Of a stretch of DNA of 64,000 nt, positions 33,433 to 44,336 are shown piece by piece. Below the pieces are notes generated by a model. It was not told the origin of the DNA, made no database searches, and worked only from the letters and a program-made list of their open reading frames with translations. The first letter of the stretch is position 1; each line of letters begins with the position of its first letter. Location of the stretch: contig OX359248.1 in NCBI GenBank assembly GCA_947179485.1, forward strand, positions 56,182,386-56,246,385, given 5' to 3'. Source of the stretch: Allacma fusca. Lineage: Eukaryota; Arthropoda; Collembola; Symphypleona; Sminthuridae. The position numbers and the translations under genes were made by a program.

Positions 33433-36400
33433 TTCCATCTTGTCATTTTTTAAATACTCTATTCCTTCGATATAACATTCTATTCGGTTTTCTATTTCAT
33501 GATTTTCGGAATCGGATATTTCTCTTAGTTCTAAGGGCCCACGTCCACAATAATTTTAAAAATTTTGAATTTGTTCAAGTTCGTGAGCTGTTTGAACGCA
33601 AAAGCATGACCATGGTCGATGAAACTTAATGTTCAATGCAGCTTGTGCTTTTCCTATTTATAATGTGTGTAAGGTTGGCGCTTCCTAGAATTATGCTTAT
33701 TGAGTATGGTAGAATGTGCCCAGTTTCTGTCCGTACCTTTTTAATGTGTTTGTTTACAATTGATCTTTTTCAATGTAAATTATGTCTGCTGCGTACTATC
33801 TTTGTCGATTATTTGCCTTGCTTGCATCATGCATTATTATGCAGCGGTAAGATTTCATTGTTGTTTCCTTGGAAGGTCTCTTTTGTGTAAAGTAAAATGA
33901 GACTCGGCTAGTAGATTTTGTCCAGAGAACATCTTCTTGAACTCTCGCATTTGGTGCATTGTCTCACTCGTCAGTAATATTCTCTTAAATTCCCCACTCT
34001 CATTCTCAACTGAATTTTCATTGAATAAGGCATTTCACTAACCAGTACCTTAAGCGTACACTTAACTTACAATTAGCTTGATATAGCCAAAGTATTAGAC
34101 TTATGTGATTCTAGTAGATATTCGCACGTACATACGAAAGGTATAAAAGTGTTTCTAAATGCAGCAGCAGCGGATCCAATTCTACCCGGTGTTAATTAAG
34201 TGAATTTTGTACCATAGCTATACAATGCTGGAAGAATCAAATTTATACAAGAGTAACGTGACGTTTTCTTATAAATAGGCAAAACACAAAATATTTGTGC
34301 CGTTAAAACATTGGGAGGAATTATCTCCGTTTTGCGTGGGATAATCGTCAGAGGGATTATATCGGGGGAATATCTCCGAGGAAATAATATCCCTGGGGAA
34401 TATATCCGATCACGTTTTTCTCAGTATTGATCTAATTTGATGTATTGTATGCTAATTTTCTACAGGCAACAGTTGAACACGAATGAATTTATTGATTGGC
34501 TCCAAACCTGCAGAAATGATTCGCCCTTTGATATTCTTTTTAAGTTTGAGGATTTATTTAAGAGAGCCATAATTATATATGTGAGCTTAAGTTTCAGCTA
34601 AACTTTATAATGCAAACTTACGGTGGTTGACTTTATAAATGTGAATAGAATTAATGGAATGACCTGAGGCTCAACACAGATACAGCATGCATGGAGTAAA
34701 TAAAGGGAGGGTAATCTAAGTTATGACAAAACAAACTGCAGATTTAGTCGGGATTTTGAAGAAAAAAATAAAACTGGTCGGAGAGGGAAGACTTGGTTGG
34801 AGGAAAGAAGAAGGAATATTTTTGCTGGTCCTTAAAAATACATACACTCTCGGGCTTGTGAGGGGGATGTTGCGAGCCACGGGGTTGCATGTAAACATAA
34901 TCCAAGTAATTTATTTGCATTAGCTGAGGAAGAAGGGTAAAAATATGTGAATTATTAAGTGATTCTAATAAAACTTCGGCAGTATCAAAAGCAGAGTCCT
35001 AAAGCTTTCATGTTTTTTCAAACTTTCTCGAGCTGACTTGTTCTTAACTAGCAGAATTAAGCTGGAATAGTCTCCGGACTTCCTCTTCTTCCATTCCCCC
35101 TCGTCGCGACTCTTTATGCAGGATAACAAACACCTCTCCACCTCCTGCAAGGAAGTAAACCAATTTACAAGTATTTCTCTTAATAAAAAATGTATTACCT
35201 TTAAACCTTGAGCAAACAACAAATGTGCACACAATGGCTTCATGTCCTTTATACTGTACGTTCATGACAGCAAATATTAATCTCTTCTTTCAAATATGGA
35301 AGTCAATATGACAGAAACTCGGGAATTTAGTACATTGAAATCTTGTTAAAAGGGACAAATTGATACGAAATTGATTGTTATAATTTACACATTTACTCAT
35401 TTCCACCGTCCATTTACTTTCTTTAAGAGGTTGCTTATAATGGACATGTACATATACCTTACGAATATCATGTAACGAGATTTGGCAGCACAAAACAATG
35501 GTTCACTTTCATAAGTTACACCGTTAAAAGGGCTGGAGTGGGGGAAATCATATGGTCCACCTTGTATAGAAGAAGACGTGTGGATGCATAAGAATTGAGG
35601 ATAATAGAAGGGTAGGTCTTTCTTTGCATTTTTCTTATGAGGAAAACGTTTTCATGGATTTTCCTTCCCTCCCTTTCCATTTGCTTATCTTCTTGTGTTG
35701 TTTATAGGAGAGATCTGAAAGAAAATCTTCGGTGAATTTTCATTAAGTTTCAAAATGAATCATTTCAGTCGTTGAAACATTTTCAAATTTATTTATATTT
35801 TACCCCTTTTCAATGATGTCCTTCAAAGTCTCCAGTCTGTGTGGTCACGCATTTGCATTAGCTTGAAAAATTAGCGTTAACAACTACTGCTAATTATTAC
35901 ATTTATCATTGAACACCATTACCTCCTTTACCGGCTAGATTCCATGGCTACTGCAATTTTAAGGTTTTTACCAATTGTAAGTTGTTGTCATATAAAATAA
36001 CCTTCTTTCTTCTAGCTCATATAAGAGACAGCGATGCAAAATGTATTATTCCCGCTTTCAGAAAATTCATTCCCAGATTTCCTGAAAATATATTCCATTA
36101 CTCTAGGTCAAGAAATGCAGGCACAATAATTGAGAAAACGATGCAGTAAAGTCGAGTTATTTTTATTATTTTATAAATTTTGAATTTTTGTTTCCCGTTA
36201 AATTTTTTGGTACATTTGTTTTGACACTTTTTTGTTAGAAATTTCATTAGCTTTTAAAAGAGCTAACCAATAGATCTCAAAGTTTAGAATTGTTTGTATT
36301 ACCTGCAAGAACATAGAGTGAGGATGGGGAAATTTATCAGCATAAACAAAAATGTGGAATTCACCATTTAAAGCTGCATTTGTAGTAAATATTAACTGGA

Positions 36401-36641
36401 TTCTGTTGAGCCTAACGTCATCTTTCCAAGCCAAAAATTGCAATAAAAAACATTAGAGTCAAAGTTATTGACTTAACCTAACTCTCTGTACTTACGGGTC
36501 GTGCCTCGGTTTTTATTTTTCTCAAAGTAAACATGCTAGAAAGCCAACGAAAGTTGCCTAGAAAATAGAGTTAAGCATTATTTAGAAATACATTTGAAAT
36601 TTGAATAAACAAGTTGAAACCATTTCAAACTCCTAAGAATC
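33433..36641. other. No identifiable gene; one dispersed repeat
   Basis: Mostly anonymous AT-rich sequence. A minus-strand stretch around 33440-33560 reads GPLELREISDSENHEIENR and looks coding-like but is short. 34318-34412 holds the GGGAATATATCCGA block. Frames at 34716-35493 and 36198-36443 are unremarkable. Confidence 0.45.
34318..34412. repeat. Dispersed GGGAATATATCCGA block, copy 2
   Basis: GAGGGATTATATCGGGGGAA, then TATCTCCGAGGAAATAATAT, then GGGGAATATATCCGATCACG. Close to 6530-6605 over its last 60 bp. Confidence 0.5.
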
Positions 36642-37289
36642 TAGACTTTTTAAAAAACGTTGTCCCCGGTCTCGTCCCGAAATTCGGGACATGGGAACAA
36701 AAAACTTGTCCCCGTCCCGTCCCCAAAATTAAAAAAAAACATTGTCCCTGGTACCGAAAATCGGGGCATGTGAACAAAATTCCTGTACCGTCCGGTTAAT
36801 TACTAATGACAGTTGTCGACATTCTCATACCGAAAATCGGAACATGAAAATTTCGTACAAAAAATATTTGTACCAAAAACATAAAAAACACATTTATAGA
36901 ATCGTAGCTCCAAGATTCTTCTTTAACGTTTTGAGCAACAAGCTCCATTTTCTACAACCTAAAATCTTAATGTCTTACATTCGGTGAAATAGTGCTCACA
37001 AAATAGTTTACTCATGAGCATTAAAGCTGAAACGTTATCCTCGTTCTGCTATGCTTGCTAGTCTCGTCCCGTTATACACACGACCAAAAAGCATGTCCCG
37101 TCCCGTCAAGAATATAATAGGGAGAACTTTTTTTGTCCCCGTCCCGTCCCGAATATAGTGGGGAAAATTTATTGTGTCCCCGTCCCGTCCCGAATACGAC
37201 ATGGGGACAATTATTTTGTCCCCGGGGACGTCACGTTCCGGTACGTCCAGTGTCCAGACGGGACGTCCCTGTCCCCGGCAGAAGCTCTA
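36642..37289. mobile_element. GTCCC-rich hAT-like element, copy 1
   Basis: The right end CAGAAGCTCTA (to 37289), GTCCCGTCCCG arrays at both sides and a middle matching 56738-57199 (for example TTTACTCATGAGC, GTTCTGCTATGCTT, ATACACACGACCA) show it is the same family. The left end is decayed (about TAGACTTTTT at 36642) and the 8-bp duplication is not clear; CTAAG is shared by the flanks. Non-coding. Confidence 0.75.
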
Positions 37290-37375
37290 CACTAAGCCGA
37301 AGTTTTACACATTCGCCTGGTCTGTCAATTCACACATACTGGCGAGCTACGTATAAAATTTAAGAGTTTCTGAGG

Positions 37376-37380
37376 AAATC
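37376..37380. repeat. Target-site duplication AAATC, left
   Basis: Identical to 44998-45002 on the other side of the copia element. Confidence 0.95.
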
Positions 37381-37477
37381 TGTGAGATGTATGTACCTAA
37401 AGCATAGCATTCCATTGTATGTATATATATTTAATTGTGTATGAAGCTCAAAGTCCATTGATTAAAGGACCAAAAAA

Positions 37478-37511
37478 GGATCAAAGTCCACCTATAATTG
37501 GACTTTGATCC
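37478..37511. promoter_or_regulatory. Perfect hairpin in the LTR U3
   Basis: GGATCAAAGTCCA, 8-nt loop, TGGACTTTGATCC. A further half-copy (AAGTCCATTGATTAAAGGAC) lies just upstream, so AAAGTCC boxes are repeated. Possible regulatory protein site; also present in the 3' LTR at 44772-44805. Confidence 0.7.
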
Positions 37512-37563
37512 CATTAAAAACCTATCAATACTATACTAATTAGATCTTAATTCACTCCTCAAG

Positions 37564-37573
37564 TATAAAAAGG
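37564..37573 (+). promoter_or_regulatory. LTR TATA box
   Basis: TATAAAAAGG in U3, at a usual distance from a start site near 37594. Confidence 0.7.
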
Positions 37574-37703
37574 GGCCTAAAAAGCCTGAATAAATACAGT
37601 CTTCTGTCACTATTGAAAAACTCAAAATCCTCTGTAGTTGTCTAAATTTACTTCTCATCAGCATAAAATCACTTTTGCCTTCATACAAACACTTTTACTC
37701 TCA

Positions 37704-37718
37704 TGGTAGCATAGAGCG
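37704..37718 (+). promoter_or_regulatory. Primer-binding site
   Basis: TGGTAGCATAGAGCG begins directly after the LTR. TGG pairs with a tRNA CCA end and TGGTAGCA matches the 3' end of initiator-Met-type tRNAs for the first eight bases. The exact tRNA cannot be fixed from the window. Confidence 0.65.
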
Positions 37719-37890
37719 TTGGTTCGATTGAAAACATTGGACTTAACTCTGAGATTGCCTGAGACTTATCCCGTATCAACTCATTACTAATTACACTATT
37801 ACAGGTTCCAGCGAGTAATTATACTCACAGTCAGCCCAACACAGAAGAACCAGCCTACCAGCCCAAAAGTATTCGACAAGGCATAAAACC

Positions 37891-38040
37891 CATATATGGG
37901 CAAAGATTTAACCGGGAGAAATATCCAAGCCATATAGGGGCGAAGATTCAACCGGGTGAAATATCCAAGCCATATAGGGGCGAAGATTCAACCGGGTGAA
38001 ATATCCTAACCATATAGGGGCGAAGATTCGACTTGGAGGG
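37891..38040 (+). repeat. 40-bp tandem repeats in the copia leader
   Basis: Units start at 37891, 37931, 37971 and 38011 (partial), each CATATAGGGGCGAAGATTCA followed by ACCGGGTGAAATATCCAAGC. GGGGCGAAG recurs once more at about 38077. They are in the untranslated leader between the primer-binding site and gag, where packaging or translation signals usually lie. Confidence 0.9.
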
Positions 38041-38112
38041 GCAAGACTATACTTTCAAGGCACTACCAAATTGTAAAGGGGCGAAGCGGAACTACTCAGG
38101 ATACCAACCAAC

Positions 38113-38913
38113 ATGCAGAAACGCACAAAACTTACGCAAATTGAAAAATTAAACGGATCAAACTATTTAACTTGGAAGTTAATGGTTTCAACCATCCTAC
38201 GAGCTAGTGGCCACTGGAACGTTACAGCCGGAACCGAGGGGCGACCTGACGAAATCGATGAACCAGATGAAGCTGCCGCTTGGGATAAGAGGGATGTAGA
38301 GGTGGAGAGTCCATGATCCTTCCCACACTGGAGAAACGGCAGCTGATTCACGTGGCCCAATGCCAAACATCATGTGAGGTCTGGGATAGGTTGGAAAACT
38401 TAAATTCGGATTACTCCATCTTGAATAAACAACAAACACTGGCAAAATTCCTAAATTATGAGATCGGACAAGATCAGCTCTTGGTCGACGCCTACATGGA
38501 GCTTGAGGAAATTTGGAGATCTTTACTGGATATAGGAGTCTCCATGGATGAATCCACAGTTGTAACCAAGATTACCAACTGTATGCCAACTTAATGCTTT
38601 CAAAAAGGCATGGGACTCGGTGGCTCCAAGCTCCCAAACTATGGCACAACTACTAGTCAGACTAAAGAAGGAACATTTGGAGCACATCGACACAAGGAAG
38701 GGTGAGAAAGCTACTAGTGCTAAAGCTTTTCACACAGATCAGGTTAAGACGCCACATCAGGCAGGAACCTGGAATGACCAACAGCAACAGAAAAGGCAGA
38801 TCAAATGCTTTAATTGCGGTAAAATTGGTCATATAAAACGAGATTGCCGGTCAGCACAAAAGGTAAATACAGACCATGGAAACAGATCGGGACAACCAAA
38901 GGCCTTCATGGGG
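38113..38913 (+). pseudogene. gag: copia Gag, two compensating frameshifts
   Basis: ATG 38113 starts a Gag of the UBN2/copia type: LTQIEKLNGSNYLTWKLMVS near the start, then (other frame, 38313-38594) a segment with LIHVAQCQTSCEVWDRLENL. The first frame resumes with AFKKAWDS. A CCHC zinc knuckle, CFNCGKIGHIKRDC, is at 38806-38847 and would bind element RNA in the particle. One base appears lost near 38300-38316 and one gained near 38585-38600, so the middle third is out of frame. Gag is fused in frame to pol, as in copia. Confidence 0.9.
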
Positions 38914-40300
38914 AAAGGATCAATTCAACCTCCCCTGGATATTGAATGGATATTAGACTCTGTGTCAACGGGACACATTTGTGGAGATATCCGGATGTTC
39001 TCATCATTTGAGAAATTTCAAGAACCGCACCCAGTCTACCTTACAACTCGCAATTCAGTAAATGCAGAAGGTAAAGGTACTGTGACGGTTAAAGCAGCTA
39101 TTGGTACTCATTGGGAGACCATGGAAATAAGTGATGTACTATTCATCCCGGGCGCTGCTAATCTCTTTTCCGAATTTAGAATGGCAAAAGAGGGATACAA
39201 AATTGTACGTGACGAGATTGGGGTGAAGTACTACCGAGATCGGAGTTTGGGACCCTCGGCAGAACAAAAGGAAGGCCTGTATATAATGAAATTTCGCCCC
39301 ATAAGTCAAGAAACCCACGCCATGATGGCGGACCCAAGGATGTCAAACCTATGGCATCGACGGTTGAATCACATCAATACGATGTATATTCAAGAAACCG
39401 TACTAAAGGGTGCAGTCAAGGGTATTGCCCTGGACGATTTCCAGGATAGGATTCATTGTGAATCCTGTGAAATCGGGAAACAAACCCGAAAACCGTTTCC
39501 CCGGAAACAGACACCGAGATCAACTAAAATAGGTGAAGTGATTCACACAGACCTTGCAGAAAAAATTCCAGTTCCCACAATAGGAGGAGCTAACTATTTT
39601 CTCCTAATCAAAGATGAGGCTACAGGTTTTCGAATGGCCTATTTTCAAAAAAGGAAGGATGAAACTGCCGAAAATCTGATGGAATTTATAAGATTCATCG
39701 AAACCCAGACGGGTACCAAGGTAAGAAAATTTATCTCTGACAACGGGACTGAATTCGTAAATCTAAAACTCGAATTATTCTTCTCCGAACGAGGCATTAT
39801 TCATCAAACAAGTGCACCATATTGCCCCGAATCTAATGGGCGAATTGAACGAGAAATCCGGACAATCAAAGATTGCGCCAGGACTATAATCTTAGAAGCA
39901 GGCGTTCCCGAATACCTATGGGGAGAAGCAGTAGCAACCACCGTCTACATACCTAATAGAGTACTTGATAAACAAAGCGAAGATAAGACTGCCTTCGAGA
40001 AATAATTTGGGAGAAAACCATCGCTAGATCATCTGCGTGTTTTTGGAAGCACAGCATATGTTCATATCCCGGATCCAAAAAGAACCACCTTTGATCCAAA
40101 AGGTGCCAAATACATTATGGTGGGATACCCTGCTTTTGGTAGAAAATATCGACTTTATAACGAAAAAAATCACCAGATCATAGAAGCTAGAGATGTCAAC
40201 TTCCACGAAGACCTATCTAATCAAGGAAGCATCCCTGTTACTAACAATGACGAAAGTACAAGTTCAGACAATGCAGCGGCTGGGACTAGTACTAGTAATA
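38914..40300 (+). pseudogene. pol: copia protease and integrase, with a stop codon
   Basis: Protease: WILDSVSTGHICGD with the catalytic Asp codon at 38956-38958; the usual Asp-Ser-Gly reads Asp-Ser-Val here. Integrase: zinc domain with LWHRRLNHIN and CESC (39457-39468), catalytic triad Asp 39550, Asp 39739 (FISDNGTEF) and Glu 39829 (CPESNGRIERE), then GAKYIMVGYP and the linker DVNFHEDLS. TAA at 40003-40005 interrupts the frame in the C-terminal part; sequence on both sides (TAFEK, then RKPSLDHLRVFGSTAYVH) is normal copia integrase, so it is a simple nonsense change. Integrase inserts the cDNA and would make the 5-bp duplication. Confidence 0.92.
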
Positions 40301-42093
40301 ACAAAAATACAGTAGCACCAGCCTCAGGCTATAATAGCGACAATGATTCCGGATCCGACAGCGTCTGCCCAGAAGACTACCTTACAGAAGACGAATTCTT
40401 GATGACAAATGACGAATCAGAAACTGGAAAACCAATTTCAAGTAAAATCCCACCTAAACCAGGACTCCTGAACAAACTGAACCCTAAAAACCTGTTCGAC
40501 AAAACAAGGTTAAGGGATAGGTCCACATTGCAACCACCCAACAGATACCAAGCACTTTTTAGTAACAGCAATCAAGAACCAAATAATTACGAAGAATCAC
40601 AACAAGCTCCTGATAAGAACAAATGGCTCGAAGCCATGAATCAAGAAATGATCAGCCATGAACAAAATAACACCTGGAACTTGGTACCTAAACCGAAAAA
40701 TACCAAAATTCTTGACAGTCGCTGGGTATATAAAATAAAGCAGAATACCAACGGAACAGACCAATTTTACAAAGCAAGACTAGTAATAAAAGGATATCGG
40801 CAAAAATATGGTATTGATTACCTAGAAACATTTGCCTCTGTATGCCGGTATGAGTCAATCAGACTACGTTTATGTCTCGCTACCATGTTTAATATGGTAA
40901 TGCAGCAATTTGACGTTAAAACAGCCTTCCTATACGGAGACCTGGAAGAAGATATTTATATGAGACAACCCGAGGGATTCTTAAATGGAGATGAGAACCT
41001 TGTTTGTAAACTTAACAAAAGTTTGTATGGACTCAAACAATCGCCAAGATGTTGGAATCAAAAATTCACCAAATTCCTGAGCGATTTTAATTTACAAAGA
41101 ACCTCATGTGACCACAGTGTTTACGTTGGAACAATCAAGAACAGAATCGTATACTTGGCATTATACGTGGATGACGGACTTATTATCTCAGAAAATAACG
41201 AGGCTATCTCTCAAGTTATCAATGAAATACAAAAACTGTTTGAAATCAAAACTGGAGATGTAAGTACATACGTTGGACTAGAAATACGACAAGAAGCAAG
41301 AACTGGAACAATCAATATTGCCCAAACTGCATATATCAAATCCTTGTTGGAAAATTACAACATGGCAGATTGTAAAATAGCCAACGTACCAATGCAACCC
41401 AATTTGGATCTGGTTCCGAGTCTGCAACCAGATGAATCATTGCCATACAGGCAACTCATTGGCTCACTCCTATTTTTGGCTAAATGTACTCGCCCTGACA
41501 TCTCTTATGCAGTCTCTAAGTTATCTCAATTTCTACACGCCTTCGACAACAGCCACTGGATAGAAGCCAAATACATCTTGAGGTACTTGAAAGGAACCAT
41601 GCACCTCAGTATAAAGTATAAACAGAACCCCAATTCTGAACTTATTGGATACTCTGACTCGGATTACGCTGGAGATAAACTTCAAAGGAAATCAACCAGC
41701 GGATATGTATTCTTATTGGGAAATGGAGCTATAAGTTGTTCCAGCCAAAAACAGCCTGTCGTGGCTGTATCATCAACAGAAGCGGAATACATAGCCCTAG
41801 CTTTAGCAGCTAGGGAATCCACATGGCTCCGAAGATTTTTGGGTGAACTAGGTCATCCCATGACATCAACGATACCAATTTGGGTTGATAACCAAAGCAC
41901 GATTAGACTTGCCAAGAATCCAGAAATGCACAATCGTACAAAGCATATAGATGTACGTTATCATTTTGCAAGAGACTTGGTGACAACTAATGAAATTCGA
42001 GTAGAATACGTACCTACACATGATCAACTAGCTGATGGATTAACAAAACCACTATCCCGAGCAAAACTTCTGGAATCAAGGGAAGGATTAGGA
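40301..42093 (+). CDS. pol: copia reverse transcriptase and RNase H
   Basis: Intact frame. An acidic, Ser-rich linker (about 40250-40500) leads to RT: KWLEAMNQEM, SRWVYKIKQ, QFDVKTAFLYGDLEEDIYM (first catalytic Asp), KLNKSLYGLKQSPRCWNQKF, and the catalytic box LYVDDGLII (YVDD from 41164). The RT/RH connection has CTRPDISYAVSKLSQF. RNase H: GYSDSDYAGDKLQRKSTSGY, SSTEAEYIALALAARE, WVDNQSTIRLAKNP and LADGLTKPL. All catalytic residues I can place are present. No stop separates it from the envelope-like region. Confidence 0.96.
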
Positions 42094-43911
42094 ATGACAT
42101 CAGCTGAAGAAATAAACCCAAAGAAAACATGGACATCCACAATTTACTTATCTATTTGGACAGCTATCATTACCATTATATCCCTCCCAACCTTGGCATT
42201 TTCAAAAATCACAAATAAGACAACTCTAAAACCTCCAGCAAACAATCAACAACTAAGCTCAATATGGTTTTCAATAACTCCAACAAACAACCAACAACTA
42301 AGCTCGATATGGTTTTTATTTTTGCTAATCATATTGATTCCCATAAATATAAGAGCCGTTCAACAAGAAGAAATCCAGATACTTTGGCTTAAAAGTGAAA
42401 ATCAAATCACAACTGGACATACTCAGGTAGCTCTGGCAATAAAATTTATAAGTCCATGCGAAATACTAACGCAGGACAAAATTGACTCAGGACTACTCCC
42501 ATTTGCAAAAGAACAATGTACCCAAATGTATAACGATATATTTATCCGACAACTGGAACTAATAAGTCCTACCAAATATAAACACAAAAATTTGATAAGA
42601 GAGAAACGTGTTGTTGAACGAGCAATAAATCGTGCCATAGTTGGAATTTCTGCAATCATTGTAGCATGTATGGGTCTAGGAGTTTTTGGACATACAGCGT
42701 ACACATCAAATCAATATCCAAGCCCAGGTGCGTATGATCAAATGATCGCGGATCACCGCAACGAAATACGGACACTAGAACAAAGGTACCTCCAAAACAC
42801 GGAAGCAATTAAACGACTTCAGCAAGATTTTAAAACTGCCATGGATAGCTTGTCAATACATCAAAAGGACTTCGACGAAATTAAAAATAAACTGATAAGC
42901 ACTAACTACGCTATCTCATTTATAACCAATCGATTAATGATTGGAAGAGACATAATTAAAGAAACACATCGGGACTGGGAAAATGGAAACATCAATCCAA
43001 ATTTCTTTGACTTCCTAAATTACTCCAAAATTTGCCAACCACCTAACTACTGTCCTGGAGGAAAACCCCAACAATGCTCACTATCTGAAAATAAAGATAT
43101 CATATACATGGATTTCTCAATACCATATATATCAAAAGATAATATATTGATGGAAGCAGACCCGTTTAACTTCATGATGAAGACAGAAAATGATACATGT
43201 AAGCTTGTGTACACCGGACCAGTAAATGCCATCATTCAACTAGGAACCAACTGTGTGCTCGACACCAATTTAGAATATTCAAAAAATTCAAAACTAGTTC
43301 TTCCAAAATCCGATCAATGTCTTCCCAAAGAAGCAATACAAGGAAAGGTATATTACACAGTGAAAGAATGCAGACCCAGTTACCCATTTGACTTTCGTCA
43401 ATTCGTACAACTAAAACCATTCCATGGCAAGTACTACATATATTGTCCAGGTTAAAACTTAACCACAGGACATAAAACAGACACATGCCCTGACGAAGTC
43501 TTTACCCTTCCAATAACCGCAACCTTCAAAATTAACAACATTGAGTATACAGGCCATTTAACTGAAATCTTCCACATAGTAAAACCTGAGCCAATTTTTT
43601 CTGCTCAGATTAACTGGGTATTACAACCCACAATCAATTGGACCAGCTTGATTACATCTGTATCTCAAGCTAATGAATCAACATATATTCTACAATCACT
43701 ATACCCGAGAGTTGAATATGCCCATCCATTCTTTTGGACTACTACAACGGGAATAACTAAAATAATAATACTGGCCATTATTATTGTAATATGTATCTGG
43801 AAAATTTGCCAATCAAAACGAGTAATCACAATCCGACCAAGAATACGTCGACAACGTCCAATAGAATTAGCATCAATCTTTGAAGGAGAAGAGGCAATTA
43901 ACTACTACTAA
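42094..43911 (+). pseudogene. env: Envelope-like glycoprotein in frame after RNase H, one stop codon
   Basis: From the Met codon at 42094 the pol frame continues for about 604 residues, interrupted by TAA at 43453-43455 and ending at TAA 43909-43911. Order of parts: two N-terminal hydrophobic stretches (about 42130-42200 and 42310-42350, signal-like); a presumed surface domain; a furin-type site REKR at 42598-42609; a hydrophobic glycine-containing segment (about 42632-42690, fusion-peptide-like); a charged heptad coiled-coil region (about 42750-42920); a cysteine-rich region (PNYCPGGKPQQC and others); a C-terminal membrane anchor (about 43750-43805); and a basic tail. N-glycosylation sites include NYS, NDT, NLT, NWT. 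This is the layout of class I fusion envelopes such as those of errantiviruses, not of any copia protein. How it is expressed (fusion, splicing) is unknown. Confidence 0.8.
42241..42330 (+). repeat. 45-bp tandem duplication in the env signal region
   Basis: AACAATCAACAACTAAGCTC at 42241 is repeated with one change at 42286, giving NNQQLSSIWF twice, 15 residues apart. The second copy runs straight into the longer hydrophobic stretch. Confidence 0.85.
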
Positions 43912-43923
43912 AACTCTCCAAAC

Positions 43924-43998
43924 TTTCGTTTTGTTTCTGTTTTTGTTTTGTGTTTTTGTTTTGTTTTTGTTTGTTGTTTTTTTAAACGAAATTATTAG
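43924..43998 (+). promoter_or_regulatory. T-rich tract with possible splice acceptor
   Basis: A 60-bp run of GTTTT-like repeats followed by TTATTAG/GG (AG at 43997-43998). On RNA this is a strong polypyrimidine tract and 3' splice site pattern, placed between the end of env and the accessory ORF. A function in making a spliced mRNA for the ORF at 44337 is inferred only from position. Confidence 0.4.
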
Positions 43999-44336
43999 GG
44001 ATTTAACGACTAGAAATCTCTCCGCCACTAATTCTCTATGGACTAGACATCTCTAATTAAAATTTATTTTTCACAAATATTTCACCCTAGTGCTTACCAG
44101 TAACTTGACCAATATAAAATGCTTCACATAACTACTAGCCGGCAACTTGACCAAACCAAGGGTACTGCCAGTCCTTAAGATAGTATTCTTCCTCACATAA
44201 TCAAACGTAATTTCGATATCCTAAATTGTATTTTTCTTCTTGAAAGTTTTTCCATATCTCAAACAAAAATACGCTTTTAATGAGTATGGAAACGTATAAA
44301 AATGTCTGAATTTACTCTCCTAAACATCATACAACA

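Larger units (their letters stand above)
37381..37703 (+). repeat. 5' LTR of the copia element
   Basis: 323 bp, starting TGTGAGATG and ending CTCTCA. I find no difference from 44675-44997. It contains a 13-bp-arm hairpin (37478-37511), a TATA box (TATAAAAAGG, 37564-37573) and AATAAA at 37589-37594, only about 25 bp after the TATA box, so the poly(A) signal sits at or just before the expected transcription start. Confidence 0.97.

Noticed and set aside
34716-35265. Overlapping frames on both strands
   Set aside because: Composition and mutual overlap fit chance; nothing recognised.
42423-42704. Minus-strand frame opposite the envelope-like gene
   Set aside because: Shadow frame; the plus strand carries the continuous pol-env reading.
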